A DNA stretch of 64,000 nucleotides from Mycolicibacterium palauense (GTDB taxonomy: Bacteria > Actinomycetota > Actinomycetes > Mycobacteriales > Mycobacteriaceae), in assembly GCF_002592005.1 (NCBI RefSeq), contig NZ_NVQF01000008.1, positions 46,513-110,512 on the forward strand. Reading direction: 5' to 3'. The position numbers and the translations under genes are program-made. Numbering within the stretch: position 1 is the first letter of the stretch; each line of letters opens with the position of its first letter. Positions 9,397 to 16,072 of this stretch are shown piece after piece. Below the pieces are notes generated by a model. That model did not search any database and was not told where the DNA came from. It saw only the letters and a list, made by a program, of their open reading frames with translations.

Positions 9397-9409
9397 TGTT
9401 CAGCGAACA
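9397..9409. promoter_or_regulatory. Inverted repeat, candidate MarR operator
   Basis: A perfect inverted repeat TGTTC-AGC-GAACA lies in an A+T-rich patch between the MarR gene start (9349) and the DUF1097 gene stop (9445). Its size and position fit the operator of a MarR dimer that regulates its own gene. It is not the mycobacterial SOS box (TCGAAC-N4-GTTCGA), which needs longer arms. Confidence 0.5.
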
Positions 9410-9444
9410 CTATCTCATACTGGTACCGTCTGCAGGCTCACCGG

Positions 9445-9963
9445 CTAGGCGGGCTGGGGCAACTCCCCCGCCCGCCCGGGCACCATCCGGCCGATCAGGG
9501 CGGCACCCCATTCGGAAACCAGCCCGAAGCATCCTCCGACCAGTGCCGTGATCGCGGCCGTCAGGGCAGGGTGAGTGATGCCGACCTCCGTGATCGGCAC
9601 GCCCGTGGCGGCGATCGTCCCCACGGTCATCGCGAACCCGAAAACGATTGCCGGAGTGGTCGATATCAGTGGCACCCGGGATACCTGGACCATGGCGAAG
9701 CTGCCCACGCCCACCGCGACCGACAGCAACAGGGCACTGGAGCTACCGCTAACCGCCAAGAGCGTGCACGTGGCAATGACGATTCCGGCCCAGTTGCAGG
9801 CCACCGAACGGACCAGGCCCATCGGCCCCGATCCGACGAAGAAGAAGGAGGCCCACGCCAAGAAGAGCACCCAGACCGGCAGCGGCCAGACGGTGGCCGT
9901 CATCAGTGTGGAGAGCATCCCCAGTATCCCGACGCTGATCGACAGCGCCGTGAGCTTCGACAT
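9445..9963 (-). CDS. DUF1097 family membrane protein
   Basis: Membrane protein of 172 aa with five to six hydrophobic segments, recognised as DUF1097-like (segments PVWVLFLAWASFFF and GFAMTVGTIAATG). It follows the nitrile hydratase accessory gene by 11 bp and so belongs to the beta-alpha-accessory operon. No function is established for the family. Its place suggests uptake or export of a nitrile, amide, acid or ammonium, which is inference. Confidence 0.7.
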   Translation of the reverse strand: MSKLTALSISVGILGMLSTLMTATVWPLPVWVLFLAWASFFFVGSGPMGLVRSVACNWAGIVIATCTLLAVSGSSSALLLSVAVGVGSFAMVQVSRVPLISTTPAIVFGFAMTVGTIAATGVPITEVGITHPALTAAITALVGGCFGLVSEWGAALIGRMVPGRAGELPQPA

Positions 9964-9974
9964 CGCGCTTCCTT

Positions 9975-10379
9975 TCAGCGGCCGAGGCCGTGGTCGTGGT
10001 TGTGGTCATGGCCATGGTCATGGTCATGGTCATGGTCATCGTGTGACAGCCTGCGCAATTCCGCGGCGGTGCGCGCATCTAGGAGCGCGGCGTCGAAGAA
10101 GTCGCGGTCGGCGGCAAGCCGGCAGAACGCCTCGCCGAACTGGCGGTAATACACTGCAGGATCACTGGTCTCATCCACCGCGCTGTCGCCGATGACCGCG
10201 ATGAGATGCTCCTTGAACTCGTCCCACTCGAAGGCGCCGGCCTGGCACAGGTGTACCACCAGTCCGAACAGGCGCCCCTGCCACGGCGCGTCGAAGACGA
10301 GCTCACCGTTGGACCGCGGTAGTGCGCCGGCGGTGCCCGGTATGTCGAATGTCCCCAGGTCCAATGCGGTCGACGTCAT
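9975..10379 (-). CDS. Nitrile hydratase accessory protein with His-rich metal-binding tail
   Basis: Activator/metallochaperone for cobalt nitrile hydratase (134 aa). The body matches the accessory family: GELVFDAPWQGRLFGLVVHL, then EWDEFKEHLIAVIG, then YYRQFGEAF. In R. rhodochrous J1 the equivalent protein (NhlE/NhhG type) carries the alpha subunit and brings cobalt with cysteine oxidation. The last 20 or so residues alternate His and Asp (HDDHDHDHDHGHDHNHDHG), a strong divalent-metal-binding tail. The frame is open well upstream, but that is a shadow of the alpha gene. ATG 10379 overlaps the alpha stop by 4 bp (ATGA). Confidence 0.9.
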   Translation of the reverse strand: MTSTALDLGTFDIPGTAGALPRSNGELVFDAPWQGRLFGLVVHLCQAGAFEWDEFKEHLIAVIGDSAVDETSDPAVYYRQFGEAFCRLAADRDFFDAALLDARTAAELRRLSHDDHDHDHDHGHDHNHDHGLGR

Positions 10380-10975
10380 TGCGCCGCCTCCGGGGCCGAG
10401 AGCAGCACGGTACCCACCATTGAATCGCGAGTGATCAGCGGGACGAGCTCGTCGGCCGACATTCCTTCTGTTCCCTTGGGCCGCTGCGGCACCACCAGGT
10501 AGCGAATCTCTGCGCTGCTGTCCCACACGTCGATCTTGACCCGGTCGGGAAGCGTCACCCCGAACTCGGCGAGCACGCTGCGCGGATCCTTGACGACACG
10601 CGCGCGGTACTGTGGGTATTTGAACCAGGCCGGCGGGATCCCCAGCAGTGTCCACGGGTAGCACGAGCACAGCGTGCAGACCACCATGTTGTGGACATCG
10701 TCGGTGTTCTCCACGGCGACCATGTGCTCGGTCTGCAGGCCGGTGAAGCCCATATCGGCGATCGCGGCAGTGGCATCCGACAACAGCCAGTCGTGGTATT
10801 TCGGATCGGTCCATGCGCGAGCGACGACCTTGGCGCCGTTGATCGGACCCATGTCGTTCTCGAACGACGCCACCACGGCATCGACGGCCTCGTGCTCGGC
10901 GAGCCCCTTCTCCACCATGAGGGACTCCAGTGCATTCACCCGAGCCTCGACGTCAGACATTGACAGCCAGTTCAT
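10376..10975 (-). CDS. Cobalt-type nitrile hydratase, alpha subunit
   Basis: Metal-bearing subunit of nitrile hydratase (199 aa), which hydrates a nitrile to the amide in the cytoplasm. The metal motif reads VCTLCSC, with Cys100, Cys103, Ser104 and Cys105. The Thr in CTLCSC marks the cobalt type; iron enzymes have CSLCSC. Cys103 and Cys105 would be oxidised to sulfinic and sulfenic acids. Further family segments are YPWTLLGIPPAWFK and YRARVVKDPRSVLAEFG. The gene follows beta after 21 bp with a clear ribosome site and overlaps the accessory gene. The order beta-alpha-accessory is that of cobalt enzymes. Thiocyanate hydrolase gamma is related, but that enzyme has separate alpha and beta genes. 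Confidence 0.95.
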   Translation of the reverse strand: MNWLSMSDVEARVNALESLMVEKGLAEHEAVDAVVASFENDMGPINGAKVVARAWTDPKYHDWLLSDATAAIADMGFTGLQTEHMVAVENTDDVHNMVVCTLCSCYPWTLLGIPPAWFKYPQYRARVVKDPRSVLAEFGVTLPDRVKIDVWDSSAEIRYLVVPQRPKGTEGMSADELVPLITRDSMVGTVLLSAPEAAQ

Positions 10976-10996
10976 TTCGTTGATCTCCCAATTCTC

Positions 10997-11692
10997 CTAG
11001 TTGACGGGTTCGAGATAGTTCTCGAAAAGGTCGGCGTACAGGTCGAAGTCCTCGGCGGCATCGTCGCCCCAGAGCTCCTTGGAGCTGAACTTGACCATGT
11101 AGAGGTGGTGCGGCGAGTCGACCTGCTTGTGGGCGCTGTCGGCGGGATCGTGAAACGCGCCGTACTGCCGGACGACGACGCCCTTGATCTTGTTCAGATA
11201 CCCCGGCAGACGGTTGTGCGTGACCTCGTTGATGTTGCGGACGACGACCTCGGCGCCGACCGCGAACGCGGGATCGGCATCGGAGGGCAGGTCGTGTGGT
11301 GTTCCCTTCCACAGCACCTCGATCATGTCCCGGGCGAACGGCGTGAGTTGCTCCGGTTTCTCGGGGTGGGGTTTCATGTCGGGCGCGCCGAGTTCGCGCA
11401 TCCGCTCGTCGACCTGCTCGTGGGTGATGTAGCCCTTGTCGTTGAGCAACTTCTCCACCGAGAAGAGCCAGTGGGCGTAGTAGGTGGAGTCGAGGTAGTC
11501 GCTCCACTTCATCAGCTCGATCCCGTGGCGTTGTTCATCGAGATTGAATGCGCCGTTCTTGATCGCCATCGCTGTGATCGCGTGCATCCTGCCCTCGAAG
11601 GGGTAGCGCCAGTCGGGAATCCCGGGCTCGAGAAACTCGGGCTCGATGGGTCCCAGCCCGTCGCGGCCCCCCAGGTCGTGTGGCCCGTGCAT
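10997..11692 (-). CDS. Nitrile hydratase, beta subunit
   Basis: Structural partner of the alpha subunit (231 aa from this start). It opens with the family sequence MHGPHDLGGRDGLGPIEPE and has the segment FEGRMHAITAMAI. The C-terminal SH3-like barrel includes VVVRNINEVTHNRLPGYL and HHLYMVKF. A frame-compatible ATG at 11710 exists, but ATG 11692 has a GGAG 8 nt upstream and matches the usual family start. It is the first gene of the operon running toward the MarR gene. Its promoter lies in the 337-bp region shared with the divergent amidase gene. Confidence 0.95.
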   Translation of the reverse strand: MHGPHDLGGRDGLGPIEPEFLEPGIPDWRYPFEGRMHAITAMAIKNGAFNLDEQRHGIELMKWSDYLDSTYYAHWLFSVEKLLNDKGYITHEQVDERMRELGAPDMKPHPEKPEQLTPFARDMIEVLWKGTPHDLPSDADPAFAVGAEVVVRNINEVTHNRLPGYLNKIKGVVVRQYGAFHDPADSAHKQVDSPHHLYMVKFSSKELWGDDAAEDFDLYADLFENYLEPVN

Positions 11693-12029
11693 CGCATCAG
11701 CTCCAATCATTATTTCGGATGGTTAATACTTCCGTTGTGAAAGTGTGTAGGCAGCTACGACATGACGCAATCGCTGGATGCCGACGTAACAGACGTTTTA
11801 CATGGTGGGCCCACCGGTTGTTAAGCGCATATTTCCAGATGGAAATACCCGTGCGCCCAGGTTGACGCGTCGACGTGCGCCGCGTAAAGAATGTCATGCA
11901 ATATTTGTCTCTTGGAACTATTTGGCGTGCGCGACCGGTGTTTCGCGGCGCACGCCGCGCCCAGTGGTGACCCCGGCAGCAGGCCGGGACCAGCCCCGGG
12001 CCGTTGTCGACGACACGAAGGAGCCTCGC
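11693..12029. promoter_or_regulatory. Divergent control region between nitrile hydratase and amidase genes
   Basis: This gene-free stretch is more A+T-rich than its surroundings and must hold both divergent promoters. Three related sequences occur. Site A 11711-11728 is TATTTC-GGATG-GTTAATA. Site B 11830-11847 has perfect 7-bp arms TATTTCC/GGAAATA around AGAT. Site C 11902-11921 is TATTTG-N6-GGAACTAT. A fourth copy lies upstream of cbiM (15838-15856). A GlnR-like spacing, GTAAC-N6-TTTAC (two AC pairs 9 nt apart), is at 11786-11801. The amidase ribosome site GAAGGAG ends at 12023. Which protein binds is unknown. Confidence 0.55.
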
Positions 12030-13034
12030 ATGCACATCATCGACTTCACCCCCGCGCGCGATCAGTACGTGTGGACGTTCGGCGGAGCCGCTCCTGTCAT
12101 GGAGGTGGCTCCCGGGACGGCGTTGCGTCTGTGGACCGAGGATGCGTTCGCCGGGCGGGTCACCTCCCCGGCGGACAAACCCAGTCAGGTGCTCAATCCC
12201 AAAGAACTCAACCCGCAAACCGGCCCGTTCTTCGTGACCGGCGCCGAACCCGGGGACACCCTGGCGTTGCACTTCGCCGCGATCCAGCCGGCTCGCGACT
12301 GGGCGGCCTCCACCACCATCCCGTTGTTCGGCGCACTGACCGGAACCGACAAGACCGCCACGCTGCAGCCGCCCCTGCCCGAGCTCACCTGGATCTACCG
12401 GGTGAATGCCGCCGCGGGTACCGCGACGTTCGTGGCCCACGACGGCGACTTCACCCTCGACCTACCGCTGGCGCCGATGCTGGGGACCGTCGGCGTGGCA
12501 CCGGCGCTGCGCGAGGTCCGTACCACCCTGGTGCCCGACTATTTCGGGGGCAACATGGACTCCCCCGAGCTTCGCGCCGGTACCACCGTGTATCTCGGCG
12601 TCAACGTCCCCGGGGCGTTGTTCTCCGTGGGCGACGGCCACTACCGCCAGGGCGAGGGCGAGACCTGCGGAACGGCCCTTGAGGGCGCCATGAACGTCAC
12701 CGTGATCGTCGATCTGATCAAGGGCTCGGCACCGGCCTGGCCACGCTTCGAACACGACGATGCGTTGATCACCGTCGGCTCGGCACGACCCCTCGAAGAC
12801 GCCTGGCGGGCAAGCCAGGTCGAGATGGTGCGCTGGCTCACCGAGCTCTACGACCTCACCGACATGGACGCCTACCAACTGTGCAGTCAGCTGTCCCTGT
12901 CGCCCCTGGCCAACGTCGTCGACGTCAACTACAGTGCCGTCACCAAGATCCACAAGACCCTGCTGCCCGCCGCCACCCCGTTCGGCGGCGTGCATCGCCG
13001 GCTTCGCGATCAGTCCAGACTGCTCGCCGGCTGA
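12030..13034 (+). CDS. amdA: Acetamidase/formamidase (FmdA/AmdA family)
   Basis: Hydrolyses short amides to the acid and ammonia, the natural second step after nitrile hydratase (334 aa). Family landmarks: GPFFVTGAEPGDTLALHF, then TTLVPDYFGGNMDSPELRAGTTVYLGVNVPGALFSVGDGHYRQGEGE with conserved Asp, His and Glu residues, then LEGAMNVTV. The open frame extends upstream to 11802 through the regulatory region. ATG 12030 is chosen because GAAGGAG lies 6 nt before it and the family begins at MHIIDFTP. The 3' end overlaps the convergent cbiO by 25 bp (13010-13034). Confidence 0.93.
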   Translation: MHIIDFTPARDQYVWTFGGAAPVMEVAPGTALRLWTEDAFAGRVTSPADKPSQVLNPKELNPQTGPFFVTGAEPGDTLALHFAAIQPARDWAASTTIPLFGALTGTDKTATLQPPLPELTWIYRVNAAAGTATFVAHDGDFTLDLPLAPMLGTVGVAPALREVRTTLVPDYFGGNMDSPELRAGTTVYLGVNVPGALFSVGDGHYRQGEGETCGTALEGAMNVTVIVDLIKGSAPAWPRFEHDDALITVGSARPLEDAWRASQVEMVRWLTELYDLTDMDAYQLCSQLSLSPLANVVDVNYSAVTKIHKTLLPAATPFGGVHRRLRDQSRLLAG

Positions 13035-13888
13035 GGGTGCGCATCGACGACTCCGACGAGCGAGCCCCGCAGGGCATCGCGCAGCTGCCCGGTCGTCGAC
13101 GGACTGGCACCGGCAGGCAGAACGCCGTCGCCGATCAACTCCCGGGCCAATGCCATCAGCCAGGGCATCCTCAACCTCGCCCGCGCCAGCAGGGGTTCGT
13201 CGGCGAGAACCTCGACCGGCCTGCCCTGCCGCACCCGCCCACGCTCGATGACGGCCACGGAGTCCGCCCATTCCAGTGCGAGCGCAGTGTCGTGCGTCGA
13301 GAGCACCACGGTGGTGCCCTCGCGCTCGAGTCCGGCCAATGTGGCGAACAGCTCATCCACTCCCGCGGGATCGACGCCCGCCGTCGGCTCGTCCAGCAGT
13401 AGCACGCAGGGTCGCATCGCGATGGCACCGGCGATGGCGACACGTTTGCGTTGCCCGAACGACAACTGATGCGTCGGCCGGTCCTGCAGTGCGGTGATCG
13501 CGAGCAGGGCGCACGCCCGGTCGACTCGCTCGTCGATCTCGGCCCGGGACAATCCCAGGTTCATCGGACCGTAGGCAATGTCCTCGCGCACATTCGCCGA
13601 GAACAACTGGTCATCGGGATCCTGGAAGACGAGCTGCACCCGCTGGCGGTGCTCGCGCAGCCCACGCCGAGTCTGCCGCAGCGGATGACCGTCGATGCAG
13701 ATCTCGCCCGCCGCCGGAGCCAGAATGCCCGACAGGCACTGCAGCAGTGTGCTCTTGCCCGAGCCGTTGGCGCCCAGGAGCGCAACCCGCGATCCCGGCG
13801 CGACGTCCAGGCACGCACCGTGCAGCACGTCCTGGCCCCGCTGGTAGCCGAAGCGAATACCGGCGGCGGTGAGGTGTCGGTGACTCAT
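13010..13888 (-). CDS. cbiO: Cobalt ECF transporter ATPase CbiO
   Basis: ATP-binding subunit of an energy-coupling-factor cobalt importer (292 aa). Walker A is GANGSGKST, the signature is LSFGQRKRVAIAG, and Walker B is VLLLDEPTAGVD. The longer upstream frame is a shadow of cbiQ. ATG 13888 (MSHRHLTAAG) has an AGGAGT upstream and directly precedes the ABC fold. It is the last gene of cbiM-N-Q-O. With a cobalt enzyme next door, cobalt rather than nickel is the likely cargo. Confidence 0.92.
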   Translation of the reverse strand: MSHRHLTAAGIRFGYQRGQDVLHGACLDVAPGSRVALLGANGSGKSTLLQCLSGILAPAAGEICIDGHPLRQTRRGLREHRQRVQLVFQDPDDQLFSANVREDIAYGPMNLGLSRAEIDERVDRACALLAITALQDRPTHQLSFGQRKRVAIAGAIAMRPCVLLLDEPTAGVDPAGVDELFATLAGLEREGTTVVLSTHDTALALEWADSVAVIERGRVRQGRPVEVLADEPLLARARLRMPWLMALARELIGDGVLPAGASPSTTGQLRDALRGSLVGVVDAHPQPASSLD

Positions 13889-13899
13889 CGAGGACTCCT

Positions 13900-14655
13900 T
13901 CAGAAGAGGGGCAGCCTGGCGGACACGACCGACGACACCACGGCGACGCAGAGCACCGTCGCCAGGGCGGCCCCGAGGAACCTCCGCGACACACCGACGG
14001 GGGCGAGCACGATGTGAGTCCGGCCGAAACTGCGCCCGGACAGGCCGCGCTCGAGGGCGTGGCCGCGCTGCCAGGCCCGCACGAGGATGGCCGCGGTCAA
14101 CATCCCCGCCGATCGGACCGAGCGGCCCGCCGTGCTGTACCCCAGCCGTGCGGTCTGCGACTTGCGCACAACCGTCACCGACTCCAGGAACAGGAACACC
14201 ATCCGGTACATCGCCGTGATGATGTCCACGCATGCGGCCGGGATCCCGCACCGCCGCATCCCGGCCGCGAGGTCGCTCATCGGTGTCGTCGATGCCAGCA
14301 GCACCATGGCCGCCGTGGCCGCGAGCGCGCGGGTCGCCGTGGCGATCGCGGGCAGCACGGAGCCGTCCGGGATCGTCAGCGCCGCCCCGTCAGGGTCCCA
14401 GGTCAGCGCTGTCGATCCAGCCGCCACGAGGATGAAGACCGCGGGCACCCGCAACATCCGAAACAGATGTGCCCGCGGCGCGCGCGCCATGCGGGCGGCG
14501 ACCATGGCGACGATCATCACCAGCGGCGCCGCCGGCCACGCGGGCAGGAGCAAAGCACATCCCAGCAGGCCGCAGCACAGGGTCATCTTCTCGGTCACCG
14601 ACCGCGTCCGCCAACGGCTGTCCCAGGCGACGGCGTCCAACCGGGGCTGGATCAC
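13900..14655 (-). CDS. cbiQ: Cobalt ECF transporter transmembrane subunit CbiQ
   Basis: T-component of the cobalt importer (251 aa) that couples ATPase movement to the substrate-binding subunit. It has five or six membrane segments and the coupling-helix region with ITAMYRMVFLFLESVT and a later RAWQRGHALERGLSGR. The start is GTG 14655, which overlaps the cbiN stop (GTGA), and cbiO starts 11 bp after the cbiQ stop. Confidence 0.9.
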   Translation of the reverse strand: MIQPRLDAVAWDSRWRTRSVTEKMTLCCGLLGCALLLPAWPAAPLVMIVAMVAARMARAPRAHLFRMLRVPAVFILVAAGSTALTWDPDGAALTIPDGSVLPAIATATRALAATAAMVLLASTTPMSDLAAGMRRCGIPAACVDIITAMYRMVFLFLESVTVVRKSQTARLGYSTAGRSVRSAGMLTAAILVRAWQRGHALERGLSGRSFGRTHIVLAPVGVSRRFLGAALATVLCVAVVSSVVSARLPLF

Positions 14656-15002
14656 CGGGGCTCATCGGATGCTGAGGGTACCGGCGAGATCCTTGGGCGC
14701 CTGCGGCGCATCGCGCCCAGGACATAGCCGAAGACCCCCGCGCCGACCGCTGCCTGAAGCGCGAACAGCCCGGACTCGATCTCCGCAGACGGGGGCGAGA
14801 ACACACTGTGGAACCACGGTTCGTAGCCGGGGTCCGTCCTCGCGATCGACTCCACGGCCGCGGTGTCGGTACCGACGAACCCACCGTCGGGAGAGGCCGG
14901 GGACCGACCGAGCGCGACGCAGCACACGAACACCGCGACGACCGCCAACAGCAGCGCGATGTTGACCCCGACAGAGCTCGGATACTTCCGTCCTTCACGC
15001 AT
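14652..15002 (-). CDS. cbiN: Cobalt transport protein CbiN
   Basis: Small accessory membrane subunit (116 aa) with two transmembrane helices, one near residues 12-32 and one near 80-98, joined by an extracytoplasmic loop with [29 protein letters not shown]. That loop is typical of CbiN, which enables metal loading into CbiM. The frame is open to 15065, but ATG 15002 ([10 protein letters not shown]) removes a leader that would lie inside cbiM. It overlaps the cbiM end by 8 bp. Confidence 0.9.
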   Translation of the reverse strand: MREGRKYPSSVGVNIALLLAVVAVFVCCVALGRSPASPDGGFVGTDTAAVESIARTDPGYEPWFHSVFSPPSAEIESGLFALQAAVGAGVFGYVLGAMRRRRPRISPVPSASDEPR

Positions 15003-15678
15003 GTTCGTTCGCCTTCCCCCGGGCGTCGACGACGCCCAGTTGATCCAACTCGGGACCCGCAACACTCATCAGAACGCGTAGCACGACGACGCCCAGCAGC
15101 CCTTCGATCACCGCCAGCGGCACCTGTGTCACCGCGAACACGGAGAGGAACTTGACCATCGCACCGGCGACTCCGTGATGTGCGTCCGGGAAGGCCAGCG
15201 CCAGCTGGATCGAGGTGGTGCAGTAGGTGGCCAGATCAGCGGCCGCCATCGCCGCGAAGATCGCCGCCGATACCCCGGCGACCGGCCTGACGGCCCGCCA
15301 CAACCCGTAACCCACCCAGGGACCGACGACCGCCAGTGAGAATGCGTTGGCCCCCAGTGTGGTCAGGCCACCGTGCCCCAGCAGCAGCGCCTGGAAGAGC
15401 AGCACGACGGTGCCGAGAAATGCCATCACCGGGGGCCGAAACAGCACTGCCCCCAGTCCTGTTCCGGTGGGGTGGCTCGAACTGCCGGTCAGTGAGGGCA
15501 GTTTGATCGCCGACAAGACGAAGACGAAGGCACCCGCCGCGGCCAGTAGCAGTCGCGACTCGGGGCGCCGACGTACCTCCCGCACCACCGCGCGTGCGCC
15601 GTGCACGACAAAGGGTGCTGCCAGGACGGTCCATGCCGCGGCATGAAGGGGTGGAAGAAATCCCTCGGCGATGTGCAT
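14995..15678 (-). CDS. cbiM: Cobalt ECF transporter substrate-binding subunit CbiM
   Basis: Metal-recognition membrane subunit (227 aa). The N-terminus [10 protein letters not shown] carries the conserved second-residue His whose backbone and side chain bind Co(II). A further family signature is [21 protein letters not shown] with the metal-binding His. It is the first gene of cbiMNQO and faces a long leader region (15679-15860). No downstream cobalamin synthesis genes occur here, so the importer probably serves nitrile hydratase. Confidence 0.93.
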   Translation of the reverse strand: MHIAEGFLPPLHAAAWTVLAAPFVVHGARAVVREVRRRPESRLLLAAAGAFVFVLSAIKLPSLTGSSSHPTGTGLGAVLFRPPVMAFLGTVVLLFQALLLGHGGLTTLGANAFSLAVVGPWVGYGLWRAVRPVAGVSAAIFAAMAAADLATYCTTSIQLALAFPDAHHGVAGAMVKFLSVFAVTQVPLAVIEGLLGVVVLRVLMSVAGPELDQLGVVDARGKANEHA

Positions 15679-15837
15679 TGTCGGGCCTTTCGTTCGAGCC
15701 GGTTCGGCATCATCGTCGGTGCACTGGCCTGCTTGCCGACCTCGCTAGGTCGTGTCACGGGTGGAAACAATCGTTCTCGTCTACATTCCTTTCCCAACAG
15801 GACTTCTGGCGGCATGCGCGGGACGCCGGTCGATGTT

Positions 15838-15856
15838 TATTTCTGTTTGGAAAGTA
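15838..15856. promoter_or_regulatory. Near-palindromic motif shared with the nitrile hydratase/amidase promoter
   Basis: TATTTC-TGTTT-GGAAAGTA. It differs little from site B at 11830-11847 (TATTTCC-AGAT-GGAAATA). Its position about 160 bp upstream of cbiM suggests a shared regulator for the enzyme and its cobalt supply. This is inference from sequence similarity over 18-19 bp in A+T-rich patches. Confidence 0.4.
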
Positions 15857-15910
15857 TTGCTCTATGGCACTATCGAGACGGTGCCAGGGGGCTTTGTCGT
15901 GGCGGTGACG

Positions 15911-15936
15911 CCGCTGTTAAGCGCCGGTAACAGCGG
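15911..15936. terminator. Hairpin between the MFS gene and cbiM
   Basis: Perfect 9-bp arms CCGCTGTTA and TAACAGCGG around an 8-nt loop. It lies 137 bp past the stop of the minus-strand MFS gene and upstream of the cbiM leader. It could end the MFS transcript or be part of the cbiM control region. There is no following T tract, which is common for mycobacterial terminators. Confidence 0.4.
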
Positions 15937-16072
15937 CCTCCGCAACCGTGGTTCGCCGGATCGAACAGCGTGGATCCGCCGCCGCATCCACCCGTAGACG
16001 GTCGAGCCGGAGAAGCTGCTTCCCAACAATATTGGCAACCACAGCGCCGCCGTCCCCGCCGAGATATCGGCT

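Larger units (their letters stand above)
15679..16072 (-). promoter_or_regulatory. Long leader/promoter region of cbiMNQO
   Basis: About 390 bp without a convincing gene. Read on the minus strand it contains, in order: a hairpin (15911-15936), a weaker inverted repeat TGGCAC-N10-GTGCCA (15865-15886), a copy of the motif seen at the nitrile hydratase promoter (15838-15856), and a potentially structured leader with a GACCT-N4-AGGTC stem (15739-15752) close to cbiM. Order and spacing faintly recall a cobalamin riboswitch, but the invariant core sequences are not matched, so no riboswitch is called. Confidence 0.4.

Noticed and set aside
9397..9409. LexA/SOS box
   Set aside because: Arms of TGTTC/GAACA are too short and do not match TCGAAC-N4-GTTCGA.
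11802..12029. N-terminal extension of the amidase gene to 11802
   Set aside because: It would run through the regulatory region, lacks a ribosome site and does not resemble the family N-terminus; ATG 12030 has GAAGGAG before it.
15679..15900. Cobalamin riboswitch upstream of cbiM
   Set aside because: The layout is only suggestive; the invariant core sequences are not matched well enough to call it.
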